Origin: Amoebidium appalachense
Lineage: Eukaryota > Ichthyosporea
Direction of reading: 5' to 3'
DNA: 64,000 nucleotides
Assembly (NCBI GenBank): GCA_963693365.1
Contig: CAVNZM010000014.1
Span: forward strand, 744,001-808,000
Shown: piece after piece, positions 1 through 23,506 of the stretch
Layout: the number at the start of each line of letters is the position of its first letter
How positions within the stretch are numbered: the first letter of the stretch is position 1
Notes under the pieces: generated by a model
The model's database searches: none
Told to the model about the DNA's origin: nothing
What the model saw: the letters and a program-made list of their open reading frames with translations, nothing else
Translations under genes and position numbers: made by a program

Positions 1-540
1 GTGTGTGTGTGTGTGTGTGTGTGCATGCCGCATGATGCATGTGATTGTGTGTATGTGTGAACGTGAGGAAAAGGAGGGGGGGGGGGGGGGGGGGGGGGGG
101 GGAGGGGGTGCGGAGGGGTGTACTTGTGGGGTTGGTGATGGTTGGAGGTTGGGGGATGGAAGGGGAGGGGAGGGTTAGAACTTGATAATCAGCTAGGAAT
201 AAAAAGAAAATGCTTGAGCACAGTGGCAGGTGGGCAGGTACACGAGCAAAGGAAGACATGGGGGTGGGTGGGTGGGGGGGGGGGGGGGGGGGGGGGGAGG
301 GGGGAGATGGGGGAATGTCATGGATGAGGGAAATGTGACAGAAGGAGATGGGGAGGGAGACGGGACAGGGAGAGAGGAGAGAGTACGGGTGTATGTTGCT
401 GTGTCATTTTATGCTGCAATGCCAGGCACTTGTGGCCCGTGCATGACGGGTCGTCGTCAGAGTTAATGCACGCAAAGGTAAAACAGGGCTAGAAAGAAAA
501 GCAAATGGGGGCTTTAAGGTTTGAAAAAGCCATTATAAAA
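1..540. repeat. GT repeat and poly-G tracts, no gene seen
   Basis: The stretch opens with a (GT)n tract and holds G-runs near 76-102 and 277-299. Open frames across it are low-complexity glycine or valine/cysteine translations with no splice-linked coding segment. By analogy with the rest of the window, where such tracts sit in introns, this could be intronic DNA of a gene whose exons lie to the left or at 1212-1315. Confidence 0.6.
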
Positions 541-749
541 GAGGTGGGGGAGGCCAAAATGTTTATGTGCTTGCCGCAGGACTCTTGCGGTGAGTATTTG
601 TGGGTGCACATGTTTAGCGGGAGGAGGGTGGGTGGGGAGATATCGAAAGCAGGATAGGAAAATAAGTAATTATTTTGGGGGAGAAGGGGGAAAAAAATGG
701 GGGGGGGGGGGGGGGGAGAGGAGGACAGACGGTAACATGCACGAAGCAC

Positions 750-1090
750 TGTGCCGTCTAGTGTTGTGCGTGTGTGTGCGTGTGTGTGTGTTCGCGCGCG
801 TGTGTGTATCTGTATGTGTCTGTTTGTGTCTGTGTGTGGATGTCTGTTTGTGTGTGTGTGTGTGTGTGTGCGCGCGCGCGCGCGTGTGTGTGTGTATCTG
901 TATGTGTCTGTGTGTGTCTCTGTGTGGATGTCTGTTTGTGTGTGTGTGTGTATGTGTCCGTGTGTGTGCTTGTGTGTGCGTGTGCGTGTGTACGTGTGAG
1001 CACGTGTGTTTGTGTGCGTGCGTACGTACGTATGCGTGCGCATGTGTGTGTGTGTGTGCGTATGTGCGTGTGTGCGTGTGTGTGGAAACT
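750..1090. repeat. Degenerate GT/GC microsatellite block
   Basis: About 340 bp of (GT)n interrupted by CG steps and short variants such as TCTGTATGTGTCTG. The reverse strand reads as histidine/threonine repeats and is not coding. It lies between a possible 10-nt exon (580-589) and a possible exon at 1212, so it is probably intronic. Confidence 0.8.
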
Positions 1091-1211
1091 TGTGTGTTAT
1101 TATATGTTGCCCATGCGCATGGCTGTGTGTGTGCTCGCTCACACGTACTTTTGCGTGTGGCGGTCTTGTGTGATTGAATATTCTTTGGCGGTTAATTTCT
1201 TTTCTCTGCAG

Positions 1212-1315
1212 GCAAGAGCACTTTTTCTTTAGGCTTAAGGAAGAAGCAGTCGGCAAAAAAGGCGTCTTCTTTTGTCTCCATGCGAAGTTGGGGAAGGAAA
1301 CCTTTGCTGCTATGA
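1212..1315 (+). CDS. Orphan exon, plus strand, gene unknown
   Basis: A strong acceptor (TTTCTTTTCTCTGCAG) ends at 1211. Two frames then stay open. One, entered with one base already in the codon, reads [12 protein letters not shown]... and stops at 1313-1315 (TGA), giving a 33-residue basic C-terminus. The other, entered with two bases carried over, reads [16 protein letters not shown]... and runs to a weak donor near 1321. The second looks more protein-like, but neither can be proved. If the possible micro-exon at 580-589 is joined to the first frame, the junction reads DSCGKST, which resembles the end of a Walker A loop; this may be chance. No family recognised. Confidence 0.33.
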
Positions 1316-1344
1316 CACCCGTTTGTTGGTGGGGAAACGGGGGG

Positions 1345-1381
<37 letters not shown>

Positions 1382-1463
1382 GGGGGGGGGGGGGGGATAG
1401 AGACACGCAAAACCTAATTGGAGCGGGTGCGCTTACGTTTGAGGCCTGACACGGTCAGGCCAT

Positions 1464-1890
1464 TAGTCAGATAGCTCTTGTAGTGGGCACCTAGCCGCTC
1501 AGTCTCGGGCTCCATGGTGACGACCCACGTGCCCGCGTGCCCTCTACCCTCTGGTCACGCAGAGAAAGCTGGTTAGCGAGAAAAGCTCATCATTCGACCT
1601 ACCTAAGTAAGAGCAAAAGGTTGTGGTACTACTTAAGAGGCTCTACAGAAACCAAGGAGAGTTGGGGTCATGTTCATGGGTTGAAGTTTGAAGTCAGGAG
1701 CACAGCACACTGTACAGCCTCCGAGACAGCACAGTGTACATAGGCGGGCGGTGGGAGGCAGTGCCGCAGCGGCTCAAGCAGCCGCGCCAAAAAAGCTTAT
1801 TGATGGCTTAGCTGACCAATGAGATGCCTGTCTCGCATATTCCAAAAAAAATGGCGCGAAAAAAAAAAAACAAGGCCAGAAAACTTTCAC
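1464..1890. repeat. Host dispersed repeat, copy A
   Basis: Direct repeat with 2213-2555. Shared blocks include GCACCTAGCCGCTCA, GGGCTCCATGGTGACG, ACGCAGAGAAAG and GACCAATGA(G/A)ATGCCTG, in the same order and at similar spacing. A more diverged third relative may lie near 21780-21930 (GAGCCATGG, GGGTACCC, AAATAGCCAGAAAA). Non-coding, function unknown. Confidence 0.65.
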
Positions 1891-2212
1891 AGAACACCTT
1901 AGTAACTGTGTGTGTGTGTGTGCGTGTGTGTGTGTGTGGGCGCGCGTGCTTGTGTGCGTCTTTGAATGAGTGTATGTGTGTCTGTGCGTGTGTGTGTGTG
2001 CGCGTGCGCGTGTTTGAGGGCAGGCAAGCATGTGTGTGTGTATAGCGCGTCCACAGGAACGCAAAAGTGTTGGCTGAGCGTGTTGCTATGTGTCTATTCA
2101 AATAAATTTGACCTTACAAAAAAAGAAATCGTGCCACATGGGGATGTGTGCGGTGCCCAGAGTGTTTGGGTATTCGGTGTCTTTCGGTGGGGTCGCCTAA
2201 TATAGGTTTAGG

Positions 2213-2555
2213 GCGGATAGCTCTTGTAGAGGGCACCTAGCCGCTCATATTCGGGCTCCATGGTGACGCTCTGTGTACTTGGGGTGCCCGGGTACCCTAT
2301 ACCTTTCGGTTACGCAGAGAAAGTTGGGCCAGGGAATGTTCATGTTTTGTTCCTACTCGTGCGTACTTTCAACAAATTCAACAAAAGTGGGCAGCAGCAT
2401 GGCAGCATCAGGCAGCACTGCCACGGCCCTCTCGGAACACGGGCCGTAGCAGTGCGTTCGGCCTGCTCCTGCGGACCGCGGCTTTGGTCTAGACCAATGA
2501 AATGCCTGCCTCGCACATACCGCAACAATATTCTTGGCCCGAAAAAAGGCTAATA
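2213..2555. repeat. Host dispersed repeat, copy B
   Basis: Same ordered blocks as 1464-1890. Copy B has its own extra GCAGCA-rich segment near 2390-2420. It is followed by a (CT)n tract at about 2611-2685, then T- and G-runs. Confidence 0.65.
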
Positions 2556-2606
2556 GTGATCCAGGGTTCGACGGACGTCGACGTCGACGAGGCGCTGCTG
2601 AGTCCA

Positions 2607-2610
<4 letters not shown>

Positions 2611-2685
<75 letters not shown>

Positions 2686-2992
2686 ATTTTTTTTTTTCCT
2701 TTTTTTTTTTTTTTTTTTTTTGAGGGGGGGGGGGGGGGGGGATAGGCTGCATTCTGAAGAGATCTCAAGCACGTGATCACCTTAGACAAGCAGAGTTGCT
2801 GATGTGAACATGAACGATGGATTCTGTGTGTGGGAAAGGGAAATGCATGTGTTTACAGGTGCAAGATAGAGAGCAATCATGCTTGGTTGCCCGGAAGCAC
2901 AATTCTTCTAATAGTCTTTTTGGTTCACAGTTCACACGATGTTTCTTTTTCATTTTTTCTATCGCATCAAAGGGAAGGCCGAGGGGGGTCGC

Positions 2993-3050
<58 letters not shown>

Positions 3051-3067
3051 ATGTGTTTTCTTTCTTT

Positions 3068-3098
<31 letters not shown>

Positions 3099-3105
3099 GG
3101 GAAGG
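2611..3105. repeat. CT, T, G and GT simple repeats
   Basis: (CT)n at 2611-2685, a T-run at 2700-2721, a G-run at 2724-2741, a (GT)n tract at 2996-3050, then T- and G-runs at 3065-3101. Between them, 2795-2905 is related to the distal part of the dispersed repeat at 15685-16063 (shared CTTACAG.TGCA and GAGCAA.CATGC blocks). No coding sequence recognised. 3106-3557 is the 3' flank of the next gene and shows nothing further. Confidence 0.7.
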
Positions 3106-3557
3106 TAACAGTGCAAGGATGTCGTGGCGGCCAGATTTGATGTGCTTTTTAGGTGAACATTCTCATTGGTTACTGATGATCATGAAGTATGACGTCACAG
3201 CCCTAGCAATTCATCAAGTAGGTTTGCTGCAATAACTTGGTATATCTATCCGGGTAAACACCATCCTATCTTAAGCACTAAACTCGGATGATATGCGTAT
3301 GCAAGCACATGCCCAAATGCAGTCAGCGTGGTCTATGTCACCAGCACACTACCTGGTAAATGCATACACTACCAAAACATCTATTTTATAAAATGTCTGC
3401 TCAATAAATGTGTGTGTATTTAAGTATCATGTCATTATATATACACATATTCAGTACACCTAACATCGGACATGTACATATACATTGCATTCAGAACCTA
3501 ATTGTAAATCACCCCGTACGCAACTACAATAGAAACATCACTACAACACAACTATCA

Positions 3558-8201
<4,644 letters not shown>

Positions 8202-8436
8202 GGTGAGAGCGAGGGAATGTGCGGGGCCTGAGGACGATCTTTGTTAGTGCAACTGTGTTGAAATTTACCGGCTCCACTTCTCCCTTCCCCCCCCCCCCCC
8301 CTTCCCCCCTCCTACCCCTCCCCCCCCCCCCCATCTTCCCTGCCGGTCCCCTTTTCCACCCCCTTCCCTCTTTCCCCCCTCCCCCTGCCCCCCCACCCAC
8401 CCTCCCTCCCCCCTTCTCTCCCTCTTCCATTCTCGA

Positions 8437-8512
8437 CGTCCAAGACTGTGATATCTCAAAGACCCACCCCGCATCCTTTTCTCATCATACCAGTGACGCG
8501 ACAGATAATGCA
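8437..8512 (+). CDS. Possible plus-strand exon
   Basis: After a long pyrimidine stretch (8280-8430), the plus strand reads ILDVQDCDISKTHP...DATDNA, then a possible donor GTTTTTTCCCCC at about 8511 followed by C-runs, as in most introns here. Acceptor choice is uncertain (CGACGTCCAAG at 8442 is one option). It could be an upstream exon of the gene ending at 12078, with the LINE debris of 8.7-11.2 kb in between. It lies about 240 bp from the divergent start of the Lnt-like gene. Function unknown. Confidence 0.3.
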
Positions 8513-8559
8513 CGTTTTTTCCCCCTCCCCCTCCCTCCGCCTATCCTCCCCGTCTAGTA

Positions 8560-8950
8560 CACGGGGTCCACACAACCATGCAAACTGTCCCCATAAGACA
8601 CATCCCCATTATTATCACAGGCAACCACATTGCCTGAAACACAGATCAATATATGCATGCATGTGAGTGACTTTCGCAACAGCCTCCCATGCTTACATAG
8701 CACATAGCCGCAAGCATGGGTTGCTAACCTTGAGGGTTGCGGAGAAAGAAAGCAGGGATTTCTTAGGAAGAAGCCTTGGCAAATCGTGCCTCTTGCTGCC
8801 CGCCTAAATCTCGATTTGGTAAATTCCAGTGAGCCTACCGTAGTCTCATTTGAGTGACTCGAAAATCGTCTCTCGAGATATCTGGGATATCTCTTTTTCG
8901 TGTCCTTCGAACATATGAGCACATCAATAAAGTCATTATATAAAAAAAAG
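8560..8950 (+). mobile_element. LINE family 2, 3' end fragment
   Basis: The last part (about 8870-8950) matches the 3' end of the family 2 relic at 10204-11245: a hairpin with stem GAGATATC (8875-8882/8886-8893, loop TGG), then GAGCACATCAATAAAGTCATTAT and an A-run. The AATAAA is a polyadenylation signal. Upstream, 8560-8865 has no coding frame that I recognise; part may be the same element's 3' UTR. Confidence 0.6.
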
Positions 8951-8981
8951 TGTAGTATCTGTTCTTATCAGCTTAATATTT

Positions 8982-9885
8982 GATATTGAAGCAGAAGTTG
9001 CCTCCTTTCTATCTAACAACTGTTGTAAACCTGGGCCTGTAACGCTCTCGATATATGGTCTGGTCCCAATAGCTGCTAGAGTATCCCACCGCGCGCTGAA
9101 TCCTCCCCGGGCACAAATACAAATAAACCCCGCAAACGTGTGCGTGTGACTTTGGACTGCCACTTACTTATTAAACATGTTGGGGGCGGTTTACTCGCGG
9201 CTGCATATCTATCAATAAATGCAACCTGTTAGCTAATGTATTAGAACCGGAGGTTATTGGCGGTTTTATTCTCTTTTCTTCCTCTCTTCCTCAATATATC
9301 CGTTTTAAGATGATTATCCTAGATCACCTTATTAATGCTGCACAGTATGATATTGTGATCCGGTGCCTTAACTTTCTTTCGGAGCTACCGATGCTAGCAT
9401 CTGCTTACCCATAATATGTAATAGGGGTGTCAGATACTACGATGGCGCTCATTGTTGCCTAGCATGTACATATGTCACTGGCTGCATTTGATTGGCTGTG
9501 CTGGAAAACGCAGTAGGCCGTCGAATGTGGCTGGGCCTCCGGTAATGTCCACGCAATAAAAAGTGTGTAAACCCCTTAAACATGTACACAATCACAAGAT
9601 AATCACGCAATATAACAAATGGAAAAAGATACCACACGACACTAGACCCCCGATGAAAGCAGACACCTTGAAAAACCAAGCCTTATGCCTCGTTTTATAT
9701 GTAATGACCGTCTTAACCATATTACCAAATATGGCACTCGCAAATGTATAACACCTAAATACATATTACTTTCCTGTAGAACTGGTCTTTCTCTAGCTGA
9801 TGGTATTATTGATCAATTACCACGCTTTTACTGTACACGTGCTATACAGTGGAGATTTAATAAGTATAAGGTGGCATCGTTCTAG

Positions 9886-9948
<63 letters not shown>

Positions 9949-10203
9949 CCAGCTGATACCGAGTGTCCCAGGGGAGCCCCCTCCCCCAAAAAAAAAAACA
10001 AAAAAAAAAACGGGGAACCCCAACTAATTGATTTTTCTTAGTCTTTATGGTGTCTCGTAGAGAAAGTAAACCCTGATATATAGTCATCACCCGACATCTA
10101 TGTACGTGATCATGACATACCGCTGAGGGGATATTCCGAGCAAAACCCCCCCATACCTGAGACTGGTCTCTCTTTGCCTCGAGTAAACATCGTAAACCCC
10201 CCC
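8982..10203 (+). mobile_element. LINE family 1, 5'-truncated copy B
   Basis: Starts at TTGAAGCAGAAGTTGCCTCC, matching codons near the C-terminal third of the reverse transcriptase of the copy at 24-27 kb. It then follows that copy through the (CA)n, internal A-run and shared tail to the terminal GTAAACCCC. It lacks about 120 bp around 9090 relative to the long copy, has stop and frame changes, and is split by the insertion at 9181-9575. Dead relic. Confidence 0.85.
9181..9575 (+). mobile_element. 395-bp retro-insertion flanked by a 10-bp duplication
   Basis: Interrupts copy B. TTAAACATGT stands on both sides (9171-9180 and 9576-9585), a clean target-site duplication. The right end is GTGTGTAAACCCC, like the 3' terminus of family 1. 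On the plus strand about 9311-9375 reads IILDHLINAAQYDIVIRCLN, similar to the family 1 reverse transcriptase C-terminus (NILDFILNTRNYDLFIRCID). This suggests a 5'-truncated copy of a related family (family 3). The left end GGGGGCGGTTTACTCG resembles an inverted terminus, so a rearranged insertion is also possible. The right 130 bp match, inverted, 22166-22255. Confidence 0.7.
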
Positions 10204-11245
10204 TATTTGATATGGGATCTACGGATCCCAATCAAAATTAAACTTATTTTTGTGCCCGGGTCATATGTTCTGAGCTTGCTCAAACTATGACCGGTACCGC
10301 ACGTGGCCCTGGTATCGCACTACCTCCAGGGCTTTTCAACAGCGCACGGCCGCGTCGGGAATTTGATTCCTTTCAGCGTGAATTCGTCCAGTTTATTTCT
10401 CGAACCTCGCGTAGGCATCCTTTGGCGGCTCCCTTGCTGAGTGTTTTTGGTCTCCCTCCGGCGCGCCAGCGTATGAATGAATTAGGACTTCGCTTTTGTT
10501 TCCGTTTGGTTAGGCTTCCTTCTTACATCCTTTGTTGCAATTCTTTCCTTCTTTAGCACCTGTTCCCGGCATTTCTAATGTTCATGCAAAATGTCATATC
10601 CCCAATCTCTCTCCCATTCCGAGATATCCTTTCAAATACTTATCTCCTTTATTTTTCTCTTCTACTAGTTATCAGCAGTATGTTACTTGGTTTCATACTC
10701 AATATCCTTTGCTTCATCGTTGTGATAAAGAGTATCATGGTAGGGCTCTTGAGCCTGTGCTTCTTTTTATATTAGAGACTCGTCTATTTTCTTTACAATC
10801 GTTGTGTAAATTAGCTACTTATATTTATCCTTCCTCTCGTAAACCTACCACACTTACCGATTTTGCAATTCTAACCCCTCCTTGTGATATAGCTTGGAAA
10901 TGTTTATTTTGGCGCTGTAACCTTTGTTTCCGCAAATGTTTGTGCCCCTTTTGTGCAGAACCTTTTTCTCGTAAACACTTCGATAGATGTATTTATTTAT
11001 CTCAGATTATTTCGTTAGAAAGTAGAAGACCGTGGCTTATTTAGATAATCCTGATATTACGTCTATTGACTATCTGTTGAACCACGGTATGTTTAACGAG
11101 TTTTCTAGGGTATATGATTATTTAAGTCGTTATCTCCTCTGTATCCGAGAGTGAGGGCTTTTATATTTTATTCTCCGAGATATCGGTGATATCTCGATGG
11201 CTTCTATTTTGCTGAGCATATCAATAAAGTCATTATTAAAAAAAA
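10204..11245 (+). pseudogene. LINE family 2, broken ORF2 C-terminus and 3' UTR
   Basis: Two overlapping frames (10287-10556 and 10532-11044) together give the C-terminal end of a LINE ORF2. The second carries a CCHC-type knuckle (CPFCAEPFSRKHFDRC), typical of the region after the reverse transcriptase in several LINE clades. A frameshift near 10545 separates them. The 3' UTR has a 9-bp stem hairpin (CGAGATATC at 11176-11184, loop GGT), AATAAA at 11222 and an A-run ending near 11245. 5'-truncated and inactive. Confidence 0.75.
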
Positions 11246-11279
11246 AAGTAATTACAAAGCGCATGTCATTGGCTGATAG

Positions 11280-11314
<35 letters not shown>

Positions 11315-11580
11315 AGCCCCGGCAGACCTGCCCCCCTCCCCCCCCCCCGCACCCCACCCATCACCCCACTCCACACCACCACCAAAACCAGCACCAACAC
11401 CACCATCTCCCCCACCCCCCTCACCCCTCTCGACCCGGCCGGATCCGGAGGGTCCCACCGCACTGGCACTTGCAAATTTAAACAACCATGCACCACCACC
11501 ATTCCCCCCCTCCCCCCCACCCTATAACGGTTGTCTCTTGAAGTTGTAATTAATTAAGTACACCGGCAAGTCTGCAAATG

Positions 11581-11616
<36 letters not shown>

Positions 11617-11834
11617 CCCCGCACTCCCCCGGGCCCCCCCGAATTCCCCGGCCCTTCCGCCGGCCGGTTGCTGGTCGCCCAAATTTCCACCCTCTGAGTC
11701 CCAATATCCCGAATTCGAACCAAACCCTCTATTAGCTAATTAACGTATACAAACACACCGTACCGTGACACACGCGTGCACATACATGTGCACACAGACA
11801 CACATATGCATGCATGCACATGAACACGTCACAG
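11280..11834. other. C-run-rich stretch, no exon supported
   Basis: C-runs at 11281-11314 and 11582-11615, each preceded by short AT-richer sequence. This resembles the donor-proximal C-tracts of introns here and fits introns of the plus-strand gene ending at 12078. No exon could be placed with confidence. Confidence 0.5.
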
Positions 11835-11871
11835 GACGTGCTGTACGTATACGACGGTACGTATACCAAGG

Positions 11872-11937
<66 letters not shown>

Positions 11938-12078
11938 TCCACACGTTTCTGCCCTGTAGCTACGTCCGGTGCCGGTTTGGCCCGTTTCCCTTTTCTGCAT
12001 GTTGGACATCCGTGCCACCTGTACAGCTGCTTGAGCGGACACGGTCTTGGCAAATGGAAGCTGCAGCTGTCAACGTGA
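11835..12078 (+). CDS. Last two exons of a possible beta-propeller protein
   Basis: Exon 11835-11856 (acceptor CGTCACAG, donor G|GTACGTATACC followed by a 33-nt C-run) joins in phase to exon 11960-12078 (acceptor GCCCTGTAG, stop TGA 12076-12078). The junction reads DVLYVYDATSGAGLARFPFL, with the L-x-V-Y-D-x-x-S/T-G pattern common in WD40 blades. The rest is GHPCHLYSCLSGHGLGKW and a short tail. A second open frame through the last exon (ending FEEFKPTLRD, stop at 12122) is out of phase with the upstream exon and less likely. The 5' part of the gene is not resolved; LINE debris may lie in its introns. It converges on the gene at 12924. Confidence 0.45.
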
Positions 12079-12589
12079 ACATGGTTTATTTTGAGGAATT
12101 CAAACCAACTTTGAGGGATTAGTGAGATGCGGGTTTACGCACTAAGCCAGAAGACCATTATCATAGTACCTAAGGGCATGTGTTGAAGATAATTATGAAG
12201 GTAGAAGAACAAAGAATGTAAATTAAACTAAATTAAATTATATCATGAACTAAGATTTGGTAACCCACAGTACTTTACTGAGTATCAACCCTACAACGGT
12301 GCACACAGTGAAGATGTACTAAACCTTGCACTCAGTGGTAATACTATTCGTGCAATCAATGAATTGGCCCGTGCATACAACACCTTTACATGTTGGCCCC
12401 AGATAATAGTCTCTATAGGCTAGCATAGTGTGTGTGTTATGTGACTTGTGTGACTGTGAGTGTATGTGAGCATGTGGTTGCCCGACGTCGTGTGGAGTGC
12501 ATCATACGTTATGTTTGTACACGTCGCTCTGTGTGTATGTCACGGAAAAGGTGTGTGCGCATGTGTGTTCATGTGTGTATATATACGCC

Positions 12590-12663
<74 letters not shown>

Positions 12664-12828
12664 GTGTAAGTGTTGTGTAAGCACACAAGCACCACAGTAT
12701 GTGATCGCACATTCGTGCATGCTTGTCTTTTTGAATCTGGAAAACGGACGAGGGCAGATGACTGCAAATTTTCATCCATGATTGTACGCAAGTCTAGGCT
12801 TGTGTCACGTGTGTACGAGCACTGCGTT

Positions 12829-12883
<55 letters not shown>

Positions 12884-12923
12884 TATGTTTATGTGTGTGT
12901 TTATGTGTGTGTTATTTACATTA
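12079..12923. other. Convergent intergenic region with GT tracts
   Basis: AT-richer DNA (12130-12420) followed by GT/GC-rich tracts at 12432-12662 and 12830-12912. It lies between the plus-strand stop at 12078 and the minus-strand stop at 12924. No further gene recognised. The GT tracts here are unusual because such tracts otherwise sit in introns, so a 3' UTR intron or missed exon is possible. Confidence 0.5.
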
Positions 12924-21569
<8,646 letters not shown>

Positions 21570-22165
21570 AGCTAGCAGCCCATCATAACACGGGGTTGGA
21601 GAAAGAGAGGGCTAGTGGGGGAACATTATCAGGCAAACGGAGGGAGTATTACCTACAACGGTCTAACACTGCTAGTCACTATGATAGGCGTATCTTTTGG
21701 AATAACTCTATGTATCAAGCCTAGAACAGCGTATTAACTTACGAATTCACACAGCAATAACAAACGTTTGGCCGGCAGCGGCAACGGGCCCGGACCTTTT
21801 CATGTTGCCCAGGACATGTTGCCGAACAGCAACAGGACTCAGTGCTGATCTAGGGAGCCATGGCGACAAAACTGCGACAGTATTATGTAGCCTGGGTACC
21901 CACATGCAATGCAAAAAATAGCCAGAAAATGTATCTGGAAGCTAATTATGTATTTATGATTTCATTTTACTACTAATATTGGCTTTTATATTCATATAAC
22001 CGTGTGGCGCGTGGCTAATATGCTACTCCGGCCGAGGACGGTGCCGGTGATCCGCCGGAGCCATCCGCCGGCCGGCCGGCTCTCGGAGCCTATGCGAAGG
22101 GCGATTCTGATTGGCAAATGACGCACCAGTGATCTAGGGGGAATGGTAGCCATGGTCGCCCGATT
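21570..22165. other. Promoter-side intergenic DNA
   Basis: No coding sequence recognised. 21780-21930 is a diverged relative of the 1464/2213 repeat. GC-rich CCGGCCGGCC-type sequence lies at 22025-22090. TCTGATTGGC at 22105 is a reversed CCAAT box. The stretch separates the minus-strand coiled-coil gene from the plus-strand LINE. Confidence 0.55.
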
Positions 22166-22321
22166 GGGGTTTATGCACTTTGTGTTGCTGCGGACATCGT
22201 CGTTACTTGACGGACTACTGCGCTTCCAGCGCAGCCAATCAAATGCAGCTAGCGACTTATGTCCACCCCTAAACCAGGCCATCCGTGGCCCTAAGGGCCG
22301 GGTAACACCCCCATCCATGTC

Positions 22322-23506
22322 ATGGCACATGCCTATAATCGTTTCAGAACCTCTTTCAAAGTTCCATCTACACCCATCACACATGTGCGACCATTAAAAC
22401 GTCCAGCAGATACACCTACCACAGATGCACAACCAGAAAAACATCGCCTTAGACTAAGCGCAACACCTATTTACAATACACTACCCATTCAGAATAACAC
22501 CACACCACTCCGTAGAAACACAATAACAACCATGCCGAAACTTTCGGTTGATACAGTACTGGCAGAACTTGCCCTCGTTAAGAAACAGCTAAATGAGCTG
22601 TTACCACTCAAGAACATGATAGAAAAACTCCAAACAGAAAATACCCAACTCAAGCTCACCATTGATTCACTCACAGCCCAGCTAAACATTAGTGGATCGC
22701 AAAACCCCAAAACTCATGAGCAAACATCTCGCGACGGAGACATTTCCACCCCAACACAAAACAACACAGGACCGGAAGCACAGCTCCCGGCAGAGTTCCT
22801 AGAATATGCGAACTCTCGTAAAACACCCGAGCTCCGCCAAATTGCCAAGGAAACATATGCCAGCATTCTTGCAGGCAACGAGTACCGCCGCAACTCCCCT
22901 CCCAAACCGCCGGCTAAGGGGAACACCCAAGCAAACGGTAACATCAACATCCCACCCAAATACGAGAGGGTGTATTTCAAAGTCAAGCACGGCAGACGCC
23001 CACACAGGGCCATGTGGTCCATCTTCAAGGCTCTCGGCTTCCGGTGCTCTCGCATCCTTTGTCTGTCCTTCATTGGATACGATGTGCTGGAAGTAGCAGT
23101 ACGGGGCGACTATAACCGTGCGTTCATCCGTGACGCGACAAAGGGGTGTGGAAGCTTCTTCACCCACCTCCCAAGCTACGACCCATGCGCGCCGGAAAAC
23201 ATTCAGAAAGCAGACAAAGAACGTAAAGTGTCTGCTAAGAATGCGTGCGCCACACGTTGTCGTGTACGCATCAGCAAGGCAAAAGAGTTCCTCGCAAAGT
23301 TGGAAAACGATGCTACGAGCGTGATAGACACGGACACGAAGGAACCAATGTTTTCTGGTGAGAAACTGCTCGAGCGCAAACGTCGATGCGAGATGGAAAT
23401 CGAGCTCTTCTGCGAACTGTTCGCGCTGGCGGAAGGTCGTGCATACGACCCCGTAAGCGACAAGTGGGAACCAACCCCACAGGTGTCGGACCAAACCGAT
23501 GCCTAA
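22322..23506 (+). CDS. LINE ORF1 protein
   Basis: 394 residues. The N-terminus (1-70) is basic and Pro/Thr-rich. About 75-125 is a short coiled coil (VLAELALVKKQLNELLPLK), probably for trimerisation as in other LINE ORF1 proteins. About 215-275 holds a conserved basic/hydrophobic block (FKVKHGRRPHRAMWSIFKAL, then SFIGYDVLEVAVRGDYNRAF) that resembles ORF1 proteins of some fungal and protist LINEs. No CCHC knuckle is visible. The expected role is binding element RNA. The stop overlaps the ORF2 start in ATGCCTAA (23499-23506), which suits termination-reinitiation. Confidence 0.8.
   Translation: MAHAYNRFRTSFKVPSTPITHVRPLKRPADTPTTDAQPEKHRLRLSATPIYNTLPIQNNTTPLRRNTITTMPKLSVDTVLAELALVKKQLNELLPLKNMIEKLQTENTQLKLTIDSLTAQLNISGSQNPKTHEQTSRDGDISTPTQNNTGPEAQLPAEFLEYANSRKTPELRQIAKETYASILAGNEYRRNSPPKPPAKGNTQANGNINIPPKYERVYFKVKHGRRPHRAMWSIFKALGFRCSRILCLSFIGYDVLEVAVRGDYNRAFIRDATKGCGSFFTHLPSYDPCAPENIQKADKERKVSAKNACATRCRVRISKAKEFLAKLENDATSVIDTDTKEPMFSGEKLLERKRRCEMEIELFCELFALAEGRAYDPVSDKWEPTPQVSDQTDA

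Noticed and set aside
489-1406. Long minus-strand frame rich in His/Thr and Pro
   Set aside because: It is the translation of (CA)n and C-runs; (GT)n/(CA)n and homopolymers stay open in several frames on both strands. The same reason excludes many frames across the window.
22166-22255. GGGGTTTATGC as a terminal inverted repeat partner of the LINE 3' end
   Set aside because: The segment matches, inverted, the 3' end of the separate insertion at 9181-9575, so an independent small insertion before ORF1 explains it without proposing inverted termini for a LINE.
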